A DNA stretch of 64,000 nt from Paracoccus sp. R12_2. Lineage in GTDB: Bacteria; Pseudomonadota; Alphaproteobacteria; Rhodobacterales; Rhodobacteraceae. The notes under the pieces are model-generated. The model did not search any database. It was given only the letters and a program-made list of their open reading frames with translations, and was not told the DNA's origin. Made by a program: the position numbers and the translations under genes. The stretch lies in contig NZ_JAGHRA010000003.1 in NCBI RefSeq assembly GCF_017744015.1, positions 186,001 to 250,000 of the forward strand, written 5' to 3'. Below are positions 34,801 to 43,920 of the stretch, in pieces; the first letter of the stretch is position 1; every line of letters starts with the position of its first letter.

Positions 34801-37678
34801 CAGGCTCATCGAAAAGCTCGAACCAGTCGTAGAAGCGGCGCGAGCCGTTCTCTCCCCCCTTCAAGCGTTCGATCCCGGTGTCGTCCGTTGGATGCATGCC
34901 GATGCGGACCATGCCCGCAAGTAGCCGCCCCGCCGATGATTTGCCGGAGTCGGCGATCTCGATAATCTCGGAAAGCGGGACACGATCGGCATCTCTTGTG
35001 TTTCGCGCCTGTCTAATCTGCTCGTTCAGATCATCCACGAGATCGTCATTGCCGGCATCCTCCGCCTCGTCTCGCAACCGGCGTAAGCTCTTAACGTCCA
35101 ACGCTGGAGTGTTTGCGATGGCCCGCATTTCCTCCACAAGCAGGCGCCTGCGGATGTCATCATGATGCCCACGCTCAACGTTGATGGCCGCGCGCGCTGC
35201 ATCCTGGCGGCTGTCCGAAAACACAACCGCCTTGGGCTGGGTGCCGGACCGTTTCAGGAGTTCGAGCAGTTCGGAAGCTAGTAGTTGCGAGGTTTTGGCA
35301 AACCCCGTGCGGAAGCTACGGATCGGTGACTTACGAAATTTCTCACTGCGGCGGAAATAATCAACTCCACAGCAAGGGCAACCATTGGGGCCGGCGGAGC
35401 GGGGGCGTCGGGCAGCCTGCCCATTAAGAACGAAGATGCGACCTGGAATACATCCGTCTTGCGCAGCCGGCGCCGTATCGAGAAGCTGGGCATTGGAAGG
35501 ATTTAGCCAGGCATCTTGCCACTGCTCATCCCCGTTTTCACCGAATTGCACTTTTGTGCGCCTAGGTAAGAACAGCACAAACTGTTGATGGCTCAGCGCT
35601 TCGTAATCTGTTTCGCCGCCGATTTCGGGCAACCCCTCTAGATCGCTCGTCGTCGGTAGAATTTCCGTCCGAGCCGTAAAATCTGATGTCTTTCCACGCC
35701 TTCCGCCAATGAATTCGGTGTGGCAGACTTCGCAGTAGTAGAGCTCGAACATCCTCTGCGTTCCGCGCGAGGTCTCCGCATGACTCGCGCCACGCTCGAC
35801 GGTCAGGTTCTCGTATTTCAACTTGCCCGCATCATTCAGCGTCGGGCTTAGAAAAAGACCTTCAAGATTTCGCAGGAAGAGATGTAGCCGGAAGGCTGGG
35901 ACATCGCCGGGCATATTGTCGATCTCGTCTCCCATCCCCCGCAAGATGGTCAGTCCGCGCAGAGGCAGCAGACCCGCCACCGGGCCAAAAAGAGACGCGC
36001 CGATCTGGCTCGCCGGAGCGGCTTTCAATGCGCCGTTCTTGTTCACACATGCGGCGGCCAGACGCCGTCCCGCCTGCGCGACGACATCGGTGAAGGCGTC
36101 GCTCGGAGTCCCCAGGGCTCGTCCGCAGCGGGCTATAATCTCGTCCAGGGCCGGCTTATCGCCCGGCTTGTAACTCAGCGCTCCGGTGAATCGCCCTTCG
36201 GGGCAGAGAAGACGTGCGAGATCCGAGAAGGGCACCGGATCAAGCAGCCCGGTCTCACATTCCGCAAGCTGCATCGTGCCGGGCACCACGCAATCGGCCC
36301 AGTCTTCGGGGCTCGTCGCTCCGTTCTCGGCCCCGGCGGAATGGGTGCCGAAGGGACCGAAGAAATCAAACAGGTATTTCAGGCTTTGCTCCCGTTCGGC
36401 GCCCTCGAGTGGCAGCGACGCGGAAGACGAGAGGATACGCAGTTTGTGCCGGAGCTCTGGCCGGTCCAGCCCGAGCCTGGTGATCAGCAGGCGCATCAGC
36501 GCCGCGGTTTCGGTCCCTGCGGAGCCGCGGATAAGATGCAGCTCGTCTAGAACAAGGTAAAAGTATGCATCGTCTTGCTGTGCCAGCCATTCTCGAGTGG
36601 CGTCGAAAATTGGTGCCTCAACCTCGCGCGACAGCATTGCGCTGAGCATCGAGACGTTCGTGACCAGGATGTCCGGCGGCGTCTGTTGCATGTCCCAACG
36701 GCAAACGAGTTCCGCCCCGTCGATAGAAGGGAACAGGTAGCGCGTAGGATCTTGGTCCGGATTTTGTTTATCGTAGGTGCGGGCGAGTTCCTGATCCGCA
36801 GCGATCTGGCGCAGGATTCGCGCAGCCTTGCGTTTGCGGTTCGCTGCAGCGTTTTTCTCACTTTGATCGGTCCGCCGCGGGTGCCTCAGATGGCCAGGAA
36901 CTGGCGTTGCAGACGTGTAGCGTCCGAAGAAGATCCGGTTGCCGCGCGCTCTTCGGTCCAGCGTCGCCTTCGCCTCCGGGCTATCGAGCATTTTGCGCAG
37001 CCGGACCATCTGATCTTCAACCAGAGCATTCATTGGATAGAGCAGCAGCGCGCGCAATGCAGCAGGTCTTCCCGTCCCTTCCGCCGCCCTATGCGGAGTG
37101 AAATCGGGAGTCATCTGCCGCGTATTTCCATCTACCTTGCTCGTCTCGTTCCGTGATCCCTCCCACCAATCGGTATGGCAATACCCGACCGCCGGGGCTG
37201 GCCAGCGGGTCGCCTCTGCCGTAATGCTGGCGAGGATTGGTAATAGGAAAGACTCTGTCTTACCCGAACCAGTGCCTGAAGTGACGATGCCGGGTTGTCC
37301 TGGGCGGACGCCGCGGGTGAGCATCTCTACCTGGTGGGTGTAGGGCGCGAAACGGGAGCGGCGTGCCAATCGGCCATCACTCTCGTCTCCTGGGAAGAGG
37401 CCAGAGAGAAACATCTCCACGATCGCCCGACGTTCTTCCTCTGAGAAGCCGCACAACGGGGAACCTGCCCCTGCTGTCACCATTTCCTCGAAGCTCATAT
37501 CGGATGCACGATAGCGCGGCACCGGCTCCAGAAACGGCTCCGGCATAAGTCCATCCGGTGCTGCAAGCAACTCTCGACGGGCTTCTGTTAGATCAGATCG
37601 GCCTATCCGGTAGGCTGTGTCGAGATAGGACAGAAAGAGATTCAGTATCTCGCCGTGGGCGCCGAGGGGATCAAGCAT
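31844..37678 (-). CDS. druE: Giant SF2 helicase with DUF1998, DruE-like
   Basis: 1944 residues. The N-terminal DExH part has Walker A at about 133-141 (TSGTGSGKTES), YPMNALVEDQ at about 214 and DELH at 378-381. The helicase C part near residue 1200 has TTTMEVGIDIG and QRVGRAGRRGQ. Several CxxC zinc pairs follow (CQTCHRAH, CTRCHAPL, CAQC, CAEC). The C-terminus is DUF1998, with CGLACYHCMQRYGNRHYHGLLDW. Size and architecture match DruE of Druantia anti-phage systems. It is the last gene of a leftward three-gene operon and overlaps the preceding gene by 8 bases (ATGCTTGA). A different DUF1998 system cannot be ruled out. Confidence 0.75.
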   Translation of the reverse strand: MLDPLGAHGEILNLFLSYLDTAYRIGRSDLTEARRELLAAPDGLMPEPFLEPVPRYRASDMSFEEMVTAGAGSPLCGFSEEERRAIVEMFLSGLFPGDESDGRLARRSRFAPYTHQVEMLTRGVRPGQPGIVTSGTGSGKTESFLLPILASITAEATRWPAPAVGYCHTDWWEGSRNETSKVDGNTRQMTPDFTPHRAAEGTGRPAALRALLLYPMNALVEDQMVRLRKMLDSPEAKATLDRRARGNRIFFGRYTSATPVPGHLRHPRRTDQSEKNAAANRKRKAARILRQIAADQELARTYDKQNPDQDPTRYLFPSIDGAELVCRWDMQQTPPDILVTNVSMLSAMLSREVEAPIFDATREWLAQQDDAYFYLVLDELHLIRGSAGTETAALMRLLITRLGLDRPELRHKLRILSSSASLPLEGAEREQSLKYLFDFFGPFGTHSAGAENGATSPEDWADCVVPGTMQLAECETGLLDPVPFSDLARLLCPEGRFTGALSYKPGDKPALDEIIARCGRALGTPSDAFTDVVAQAGRRLAAACVNKNGALKAAPASQIGASLFGPVAGLLPLRGLTILRGMGDEIDNMPGDVPAFRLHLFLRNLEGLFLSPTLNDAGKLKYENLTVERGASHAETSRGTQRMFELYYCEVCHTEFIGGRRGKTSDFTARTEILPTTSDLEGLPEIGGETDYEALSHQQFVLFLPRRTKVQFGENGDEQWQDAWLNPSNAQLLDTAPAAQDGCIPGRIFVLNGQAARRPRSAGPNGCPCCGVDYFRRSEKFRKSPIRSFRTGFAKTSQLLASELLELLKRSGTQPKAVVFSDSRQDAARAAINVERGHHDDIRRRLLVEEMRAIANTPALDVKSLRRLRDEAEDAGNDDLVDDLNEQIRQARNTRDADRVPLSEIIEIADSGKSSAGRLLAGMVRIGMHPTDDTGIERLKGGENGSRRFYDWFELFDEPGGIPTWARNVDVQDVGAARNQVAGEQRTLVEDVIFSRNYFALEETGIGFPCLTGRADTHSDRLDALLRVFADSYRVQANKWVPDGVKEWHAAQDIRSRRVRAFLDALDLSEDEITGLLDGLKGLGHSGGIIRIERLFVKVVPPDAPVFECQTCHRAHLHKGFGICTRCHAPLPQAANANARDIRERNYISRRLETALREDQGVFRLRCEELTGQTGSPADRLRRFKGIFVDAAPDSLVRRAREIDMLSVTTTMEVGIDIGSLQAVYQANMPPQRFNYQQRVGRAGRRGQAYSIALTLCRGRSHDLHYFRNPRAITGDAPPPPFLTQDHLDIGRRLIRKGWLAAAFADLRAAQGEGYPGDTQHDIHGEYVPVVAYFATGGGWQKLLRKALERSIDTRDRLAASIGAGYPGRASEFLMSLSPDELIDAIEATRPPVGGTASEGLAEHLAEAGLLPMFGMPTRVRNLYVGPKATSRDAVGWDTVDREMDLAIYEFAPGQTLARDKLLHTPVGFTSPLGLLRQGKQREWEITPAPTKEWWSEIQTIADCAQCNGVTMIQAGQVSSELTCAECGHPLSGDAMETYHSPAAFRTDFKPQRSDGMEQFPPLLRRETASIIAPMTLRPVQGTNMTLSSGSEAQIIRRNRGPLGKDGTPEPYPLVSRTQGQTWFEMEDGRSQKVSHMPHQAILETTSRQSGSWFEEQDGFAPRSVRLFSRKRTDALTITMQQVNPRLALKRIGGNRKDVTGTSLRATAISATHMLIQRASLSFDIDPDEFEPLEPRSNDGHPVLQIADVLVNGAGFCRRLAEIIEEGPLVTALIQSMLDDSEDPLTSRFLADTHRRDCGLACYHCMQRYGNRHYHGLLDWRLGMSFLRCLTDPEHDVGFSGDFSAPELLDWRTLADRAAGDLHRLSPSTRRIDHIGPNALPIVLCEEGRREAFVIVHPLWDPNMLSNYLKEHLDAGCSLYLIDTFEASRRLLATVDRTRFAPDA

Positions 37679-39710
37679 TTTCTTGCTCCTTTAGAAGGCC
37701 GTTCAGCCATGTCTCACCAGCGCGGCGCAATCCGCTCAAGCGTGTCACACGCGTCGAAATAGTCTCGTCCGACACGCCAAATAGGCAGGCTGCACGGTGG
37801 AGTCCGATCTCGAATGCCAAGTCCACGGGCGTCCCGACTTCATTCTCTGAGATGCGGTCTTCGAGCGCGTCCTTTTCCAGAAGATCGTGGGGTGCGTGGG
37901 GCAGGAAATAAAGTTGCCGCGCACGTCCCGAAGCCTCTCGCAGCAAGCTCCCAGCCGCGGCGACCCGGAGAGCCGGAGCGAGACAGAGAGCAGACTGGGG
38001 CAATTCGGACCAAGTCATGCTAGGGTCTGCGGGCCGTGCAGAAAGGCTAATTCCGATCAGTAGGTTGCGGGGGCGCTGTGGGCCGCGCAGAATGTCGAGC
38101 AGACTAGGCAGCCATAGTTTCATCGGCGCCATGTCGAGCCCATCAAGCCAGAGTATGTGATACCGCTCAGGTGTGCGCCGTGCCGCCGTCCATGCCATCC
38201 GCAGCCCACCAGGCTCCCCGTTGCCAGGGCGTGTCCAGAGGTCGTCCAGAGCGATTGTGCCGGGGCCGATCACATCTCGGAAGATCTCTCCCCCAGAAAC
38301 TAGATGCGCATAGCCAGGCATCATTCTCTCCGCTGCCTGCGTAGGCAACACCGCACATGCCCCCGAACGCAAAGCGAGGTCGAAATACTCGAAATCATCC
38401 TCGCTTATGCCGATCTCGTTCGCGGTCCGCTTAAGCTTTTTCCCAAAGGCCTCGACGGAAAGCGGCTCTGCGCCGACGCGACGTGGTGCAATCCAGGGGG
38501 GGAGGGTCGGGTCGGTCGGAGTTAGAGTCGCGGCATTGGCACCTACTACCGACCGAAACCGGTCCAACATGGCTTCGAAGGTTTCGTCATGCTCCATGCT
38601 CGCATCCTCCAGTGCCCCCCCGAGCGCCACGATCTCTTCAGCGATTTGGCTCCGGAGTGTGGCCTGTTGGTCGCGCAGTTCATCCGCCTCCCGACGACAG
38701 AGCTCCAGTAGCGCCTCTTCTTCTGCAAGTAGTCCTTCGATCTCGGCACGACGCGCGGCGAGTCCCGCCTCCGCTTCGACCAGCTGCTCCTCAAGCAAGG
38801 CCTTCCGGAACTCGAGATCTGACATTTCAGAGGAGAGGGCCGCCCGGATCTCTATCCTCATCCCATCTTCAAGCTCTTTCGTCCGAGCAATCACGCTGCT
38901 TTCCACCTGCGCGCGCACTTCAGGCGTCTCCAGCAGATGTTCTGCGATTAGCGGAATGGTCGTCATATGATCTCGGATTCGCCCAATGAATCCGATCGTC
39001 CAGTCGAGCCACTCGGTATCGGCCCACGTTTCTTTCTGGAAGGCTTCCATGGCTACAAGTTGCCGGATGATGTTCTCTTCCTCACGTCGCGACGGACCAT
39101 TTGAGCTCTTCCGGAATTTCTTCAGCAATTCCTCCAGAAGGCTACGGTCATCCAGCCACTTGATATGCTTAATTTCGATACCGACTGTTTCACCGGGGAT
39201 TTCTCTCCAACGTCCGTTCAAGCGCTTGCCCTCGAACAGGCGGTCATCGAACATATGGATCTTGAACGTTCCCGGTTGCGCGACAAGCCTGTTCGTCAGC
39301 ACATCGGGTGCAAGTCGGACGGGAACGCATTCGGTCGGGCTCAGAGCCAGGATGAGCTCTTCGGTGCCGCAGGGTAGATTATCAAATCCGGTAGCGAGAA
39401 CCTTGAAACGGATTTCTTCCAGAGGCACCCCCCGCATATCGATGACCTCGCGCGGGGTCGAATGCTGGTCGACGATAAACTTGTCGCGCTCCGCGTCGAC
39501 AGGGCGCGGATTGGGCTTGGCGGTAACGGCGAGATACTGCCCCTTGCGTGCAAGGGGCAAGGATGGCGCAAAGACTTTTCCAAGGGGCGGCAGGAAGCGC
39601 TCCATCTCGGCGTTTTGCCAGCCCCCATTCTTTGCAACAGCCTCGCAGATGATCCGCGTGTGATTGCAGGGCTCGTATTCGCAGTAACCGATAAAAAGTA
39701 AGTCAGACAC
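37671..39710 (-). CDS. Coiled-coil protein of the Druantia-like operon (DruG position)
   Basis: 679 residues from a GTG at 39710, two bases after the stop of the upstream gene. The N-terminal 250 residues form an unrecognised globular part (VSDLLFIGYCEYEPCNHTRII). A long coiled coil follows in the middle (RKALLEEQLVEAEAGLAARRAEI, LLELCRREADELRDQQATL). The C-terminal part has KLWLPSLLDILRGPQRPRNLL, reminiscent of an ATPase-like core, but no clear Walker A. Its place between the first gene and the DruE-like helicase equals druG of Druantia type II; that assignment is by synteny. It probably forms a complex with the helicase. Confidence 0.6.
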   Translation of the reverse strand: MSDLLFIGYCEYEPCNHTRIICEAVAKNGGWQNAEMERFLPPLGKVFAPSLPLARKGQYLAVTAKPNPRPVDAERDKFIVDQHSTPREVIDMRGVPLEEIRFKVLATGFDNLPCGTEELILALSPTECVPVRLAPDVLTNRLVAQPGTFKIHMFDDRLFEGKRLNGRWREIPGETVGIEIKHIKWLDDRSLLEELLKKFRKSSNGPSRREEENIIRQLVAMEAFQKETWADTEWLDWTIGFIGRIRDHMTTIPLIAEHLLETPEVRAQVESSVIARTKELEDGMRIEIRAALSSEMSDLEFRKALLEEQLVEAEAGLAARRAEIEGLLAEEEALLELCRREADELRDQQATLRSQIAEEIVALGGALEDASMEHDETFEAMLDRFRSVVGANAATLTPTDPTLPPWIAPRRVGAEPLSVEAFGKKLKRTANEIGISEDDFEYFDLALRSGACAVLPTQAAERMMPGYAHLVSGGEIFRDVIGPGTIALDDLWTRPGNGEPGGLRMAWTAARRTPERYHILWLDGLDMAPMKLWLPSLLDILRGPQRPRNLLIGISLSARPADPSMTWSELPQSALCLAPALRVAAAGSLLREASGRARQLYFLPHAPHDLLEKDALEDRISENEVGTPVDLAFEIGLHRAACLFGVSDETISTRVTRLSGLRRAGETWLNGLLKEQENA

Positions 39711-39712
39711 GT

Positions 39713-42331
39713 TCAATGACCTCGAGGAAACAGGTTGGGGCGTAGGCCGCGGCGGCGGGCGTCCCCAAAGGAGTGCAATACGGAACGGCCCGGTCGACCT
39801 TGGGACCGGCCGCTGCCAGAAAGGGCAGGTCCATAGACATGGCACAGGGCAGCAAAATCGGTGGTGCTGACAGGATAGTGATAGGTCCACGTTCCGTCCG
39901 CTCGCAGGACGGGACCGGTCTGAGCAGCATGCCCTCGCCGCAGGAAGATGGCCAGATCCAAAGGCAGGTGGCCGTCCTTGCAAATCCGCTCCAGCCATTC
40001 ACCATTTTGTTGGAACAGGGCGATCCTGCTCCGGCGGTGGTGCTCGAGGATCGCCGCCACGCGGGACTCCAACATCAGGTCGGCGCCCGCGCCCGTGAGA
40101 CGGTAGAGATCCTGATCATCATCGCGCCCGAGACGCTCCAGAACCGGGCCGTTGACAGCAGGGGCTTCCTCTGCAGGCAGGAAATGCCCGTGCTTCGCGG
40201 ACCATCGACCGACCACCTGATGCCCGATCCCTTCCCGGCGATCCGGCAGCCAGCAGTCCGGGGCCGCGGTGAGGGGCATTTGATCGGGGGCTGTTTCAAA
40301 GGCCCATCTGCCAATGGCCGCAAGGCGGTCTAATCCGCGCCCTTCGAGATGGACGAGAGGTGCAGACCAAGGAGCAGACCGAATTTGCGTCATTCTGATG
40401 CCGCGTTCGGTCGACAGGGCGTCTAGCTTTTCGAGCTCCGCCTCGCCCCAAGCCCCCTCGCACACCGCGGCATTCTCCGAGATCGCTATAATCTGCGGCG
40501 GTAGCAGGCGCCATTTCCGGCCCCGCCAAGTGCGGTTTACATCTCGCTCCAGCCAGCGAGCCTCCTCGAGCGATCGCAGCACGTCCCATAGCATGCGCGC
40601 CTCAGGTAGCACCCGGGAGAGTAGATCGACTACCTCTCCCTCGCTCCGCGCTGCCTTGCCACGACAGTAGAGCGCTTCCAGCGCGTGGGTCAGGGGAGAC
40701 TCTGATCCTTTGCAGTCAGAGACAGATACGACTTTGAATAGCAAAGTCGTCACCGGCTGCGCGACATCTGCCTGCATGTCCTTTAGCTCTCGTGCCGTCT
40801 CTGCCCGGGCGGGCCAATCCGCCCTAATCGTGCTGCGAGACATCAGGCGCAGAGGCAGCTCATCCGGCTGTTTGTTCCGGCTCAACGTCCAGATGCCATG
40901 TATTGGTTTCGACGAGACGATCCTGAAGACACCGTCTTCCGCAGTCTTCTCGAAGGTTAGGGGTCGCTGCTCCTGCTCTTCCGGCGTCGTGACGGTGGGA
41001 GGGAGGCTGCCGGACAGATGCACTGTGGGGAAGAATCCCGGGCGACCGAGCAGGTATCCATCGGGCAGGCGTATCCCGCCCTCTAGACGTAGTGGCGGCT
41101 GCGCACTTTCGGCGGCATTCGGCACCATGGCCCGTGGGTCGCGTAGAGCACGCGCTTCCTGTAGTCTCATGGGTCTGGTCGCATGCCAGCCTCCGCCCAC
41201 AGGTATCGTGTGACAGGCAGAGAGGATGCGGGGAAGTCGTGTGAGTAGCAGCGTCAGAAGGTCTTCGCGCGGAGGGCGGTGCCCGACCGTCCAGGAGGCG
41301 CCGCCGGCCTGCTGGAAAAGGACGACACCGGAGTTCCACAGGGCCTGCACACGGCTGTCGGCAGTCATGTATCTGTTCAGGTCGGCTGTGCCGATGTCTC
41401 TGGTCCAGACCGGCTTGGCAAGATCCGCCTCCCCCATGCCGCGCGCGAGTTGGAGGTCCACTTGGTCGCCGTCCCACCCTGAGAAGATGGCCGTAAGCTG
41501 CCACAGCGGCGCGCGCCGCTTCTCTCCGCTCTTCAGCATGTCCGAAGCTATACTGGAAATCAGTTGCCACGTCGCATTGCCGAAAAGCGAAGCGGGCACG
41601 GCGCGGTAGTTCTTGTGCAGCTCTCTAACCTCGTTCTTCAGCCACAAGGGAAGCTCCGCCTGGCGGGCGTGTATGGCATCGAGCAGAGTGAACCTGTCTT
41701 CGAAGGTTCTTTCTGGAAAGCTCTGCATGACAGCGCGCAGCGCGCGACGGTCCGCCCAGCTCGGCTTGGCCAGGCGCAAGGCATGTCCGATGAGGGTTTC
41801 CCGTCCGGGATCGGGGAGCACGATCCGGCGCCATGGCTCACCCTGTTGACGCTTGCGATCTATAGCGGACGCAAGAGCGCGCCACATCTGGTTCACGCCG
41901 CTGACGCCCTGCTCAGGGTCGCCCCCGTCAAGAAGCTCACCCAGACGGATCCGGAAGTTTTGCGTCTCTCCCGCCCCATGCGAAGTTGCCGTGACATGGC
42001 AGGTTAGGATGAAGAACCGCAGCGCACGCAGCGCACGGTGCCCATCGAAAGAGGAAGCATCAGTGGGGAAGAAATTCCTGACCTTCTCACGGGTGAACAA
42101 CCGGCAGAAGGCTTGGGCGACCTGCTCTGAAGAGAGATCCTCCCGACCGATCGCCTGACGCAGCTCCTCCGGCGTCGCATCCACAGATCGCATCGGCGTG
42201 TCCCCGTAAGGACCCAAGGTCAAAAAATAGTGCCTCTTGAGCTTACTTTCCCAAAAATGCACGTCTCCGAGAGAGTCTCTCTCGAGTATCGTCGAGGCCT
42301 TCTTTGAAACCCGGCCTTTTACGACTGCCAT
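39713..42331 (-). CDS. First protein of the Druantia-like operon (DruF position), unknown
   Basis: 872 residues, soluble, no signal peptide or transmembrane helix. The start (MAVVKGRVSKKASTILERDSLGDVHFWESK) has no strong ribosome site. No nuclease or ATPase motif is evident. Segments such as VHLEGRGLDRLAAIGRW and MLESRVAAILEHHRRSRIALF suggest several alpha/beta modules. Position and size fit druF of Druantia type II, but this is by context only. It heads the operon and is followed after 2 bases by the GTG of the next gene, so the three proteins are co-produced. Confidence 0.6.
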   Translation of the reverse strand: MAVVKGRVSKKASTILERDSLGDVHFWESKLKRHYFLTLGPYGDTPMRSVDATPEELRQAIGREDLSSEQVAQAFCRLFTREKVRNFFPTDASSFDGHRALRALRFFILTCHVTATSHGAGETQNFRIRLGELLDGGDPEQGVSGVNQMWRALASAIDRKRQQGEPWRRIVLPDPGRETLIGHALRLAKPSWADRRALRAVMQSFPERTFEDRFTLLDAIHARQAELPLWLKNEVRELHKNYRAVPASLFGNATWQLISSIASDMLKSGEKRRAPLWQLTAIFSGWDGDQVDLQLARGMGEADLAKPVWTRDIGTADLNRYMTADSRVQALWNSGVVLFQQAGGASWTVGHRPPREDLLTLLLTRLPRILSACHTIPVGGGWHATRPMRLQEARALRDPRAMVPNAAESAQPPLRLEGGIRLPDGYLLGRPGFFPTVHLSGSLPPTVTTPEEQEQRPLTFEKTAEDGVFRIVSSKPIHGIWTLSRNKQPDELPLRLMSRSTIRADWPARAETARELKDMQADVAQPVTTLLFKVVSVSDCKGSESPLTHALEALYCRGKAARSEGEVVDLLSRVLPEARMLWDVLRSLEEARWLERDVNRTWRGRKWRLLPPQIIAISENAAVCEGAWGEAELEKLDALSTERGIRMTQIRSAPWSAPLVHLEGRGLDRLAAIGRWAFETAPDQMPLTAAPDCWLPDRREGIGHQVVGRWSAKHGHFLPAEEAPAVNGPVLERLGRDDDQDLYRLTGAGADLMLESRVAAILEHHRRSRIALFQQNGEWLERICKDGHLPLDLAIFLRRGHAAQTGPVLRADGTWTYHYPVSTTDFAALCHVYGPALSGSGRSQGRPGRSVLHSFGDARRRGLRPNLFPRGH

Positions 42332-42389
42332 TTCAGGCCCGCGGCTTTATCTCGTTGCGTCATGACTGCACACATTTTTTTCAGCTGAG

Positions 42390-42485
42390 GAGTGACCTGC
42401 CCCCTGTTGGTCCCTCATTCATAACAAGAGTCTGTAGGTTGGATTTGGGTATTCGGCTTTGTCATCTGGCGCAAGCGCGCCGGGC
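42390..42485 (-). repeat. Right inverted repeat bracketing the Druantia-like operon
   Basis: 96-bp imperfect inverse of 31709-31804. It begins GAGTGACCTGCCCCC and ends GCGCGCCGGGC. It lies 58 bases upstream of the operon's first start codon and is continuous on its right with the IS3-family remnant. It may therefore be that element's terminal region. Operon promoter elements must lie between 42332 and 42390 or read in from the right. Confidence 0.6.
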
Positions 42486-42583
42486 GCGGAGCCCTCAAAT
42501 GCTCAAGAGTTCGGCGTCTGGTTGGCCATCTCAATGCCGCCATACTGGACCTGCATCGGTTCTGTTCCGGTCAGGTGCTCACG

Positions 42584-43067
42584 TTAAGCGGCCCTCTGCT
42601 CGAAGGCCACGGGTGATTTCCAGCCGAGGGCTGAGTGTTTGCGGCGTGGGTTATAGAAGCCGTTGATGTATTCGAAGAGGGCGATCTCGACGTCGCGCCG
42701 GGTGTGCCAGTTGCGTCTCCAGACCAGTTCGGACTTCAGGGACTTGAAGAAACTTTCGACGGCCGAGTTATCATAGCAATTGCCTTTGCCGCTCATTGAT
42801 ACGTTGAACCCGTTTTTGCGTAGAAGCTTCTGGTAGTCATGGGCGCAGTATTGCGCGCCGCGATCCGTGTGGTGAATACAGCCGGGTGGCGGTCGTCGCA
42901 GGGCAACCGCCATGTTCAGCGCCCTGATCGCCAGATCCTGCTTCATCCGGTTGCTGATGGCCCAGCCAATCACGCGCCTCGAGAACAGGTCGATGATGAC
43001 GGCCAGGTAAACCCAGCCCTCGCGCGTCCAGATGTAGGTGATGTCTCCCGCCCACTTCTGGTTCAGC
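42584..43067 (-). pseudogene. IS3-family transposase OrfB, N-terminally truncated
   Basis: About 160 C-terminal residues remain, with the whole DDE triad: GDITYIWTREGW, HTDRGAQYC and AVESFFKSLKSE, ending NPRRKHSALGWKSPVAFEQRAA. The upstream half of OrfB and all of OrfA are missing. The reading frame breaks at about 43067, where a phage amidase fragment begins on the other strand. The gene-free 42486-42583 probably belongs to the element's 3' end. Confidence 0.85.
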
Positions 43068-43268
43068 GGTCACAATCAATATGCCGCGACGGCCTGCCCG
43101 GGGTTCCGGGTCCCGGACTGGAATCCGGAGGCGCGCGAGCATTTTATCCGAGCCGCGACCGCGACCCGGAATCCGGCTCAGACCGCCGCCAGTTCCGGCT
43201 CGAAAAGCCCGGACAGTAAACCCACGATTTTCGGGGTGATCCGGAAACTGCTCGGCGCGAAGGGGTAA
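43068..43268 (+). pseudogene. Phage endolysin (amidase-type) C-terminal fragment
   Basis: Reads GHNQYAATACPGFRVPDWNP, the C-terminal zinc-ligand motif of N-acetylmuramoyl-L-alanine amidase/PGRP domains. A Ser/Pro-rich tail and TIFGVIRKLLGAKG follow. The N-terminal part was lost at the IS3 junction. It is first in a lysis-gene series. Confidence 0.65.
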
Positions 43269-43273
43269 TCCGG

Positions 43274-43516
43274 ATGCAGAAACCGCAGGAAGATAAGCAA
43301 GACGCGGGCAAGCGGACGTTTACGAAGCGCCTCGTATCCGGAAGCGTCGTGGCCTCCTGGTGCTCGATATGGCTCGGAATATATGCGGGCCAGGCCGCTG
43401 CGGTGGTGGCCCCGATGTGCGGTCTGATTGTCGGCCTGATCGGAATCTATTCTGGGACGGGGCATATGGACTACCGCGCATTCCTCAGCGGCCGCACCCG
43501 GAGTCCGGATCAATGA
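43274..43516 (+). CDS. Small membrane protein, holin-like
   Basis: 80 residues, with a basic N-terminus (KPQEDKQDAGKRTFTKR). Two hydrophobic segments follow (SVVASWCSIWLGIYAG and AAVVAPMCGLIVGLIGIYSG), and the tail is polar. The position 5 bases after the endolysin remnant and its ATGA overlap with the Rz-like gene fit a holin or lysis accessory protein. The assignment rests on size, topology and context. Confidence 0.6.
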   Translation: MQKPQEDKQDAGKRTFTKRLVSGSVVASWCSIWLGIYAGQAAAVVAPMCGLIVGLIGIYSGTGHMDYRAFLSGRTRSPDQ

Positions 43517-43824
43517 TCAGCTGGTTGTGGATCAATCGGGGGCTTTCCGGGTCGCTGCTGCTTGCGGCCCTGGTCGCGGCGGCGGCGGTCTATGTGATCT
43601 CGCTGCGCGCAGACAACGCGGCATTGTCGATCCGGGTCACGGATGCCGAAAGCCGGGCGGCGGACGCCGTGGATGGCGCGGAGCGGATCCGGAGGCAAGC
43701 CGAGGCGCTGGTCGCGTCCAAGGATGCCGCGGCCGCGGAATATGCGGAAGCGCTGGACCGGATCCGTCGCGCCCAGGATGCATGCCTCGATCAGCCGATC
43801 CCTGCTGAGCTGCTCGATAAGTAA
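43513..43824 (+). CDS. Rz-like inner-membrane spanin
   Basis: 103 residues from the ATG at 43513. An N-terminal transmembrane helix (GSLLLAALVAAAAVYVISL) is followed by a long helical, Ala/Glu-rich periplasmic segment (AESRAADAVDGAERIRRQAEAL, ALDRIRRAQDACLD). This is the i-spanin layout. It overlaps the holin-like gene by ATGA and precedes an Rz1-like lipoprotein gene. Spanins disrupt the outer membrane in phage lysis. Confidence 0.65.
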   Translation: MISWLWINRGLSGSLLLAALVAAAAVYVISLRADNAALSIRVTDAESRAADAVDGAERIRRQAEALVASKDAAAAEYAEALDRIRRAQDACLDQPIPAELLDK

Positions 43825-43920
43825 GAGCGCCCGCCTGGGTGCGTTGAGATCTCAGAGCCGGCGGGCCGGCGTTGAGATGGGCCTTCCGGCCCAGGATTCT
43901 TTGAAAAAGGAAAGTGTGGA

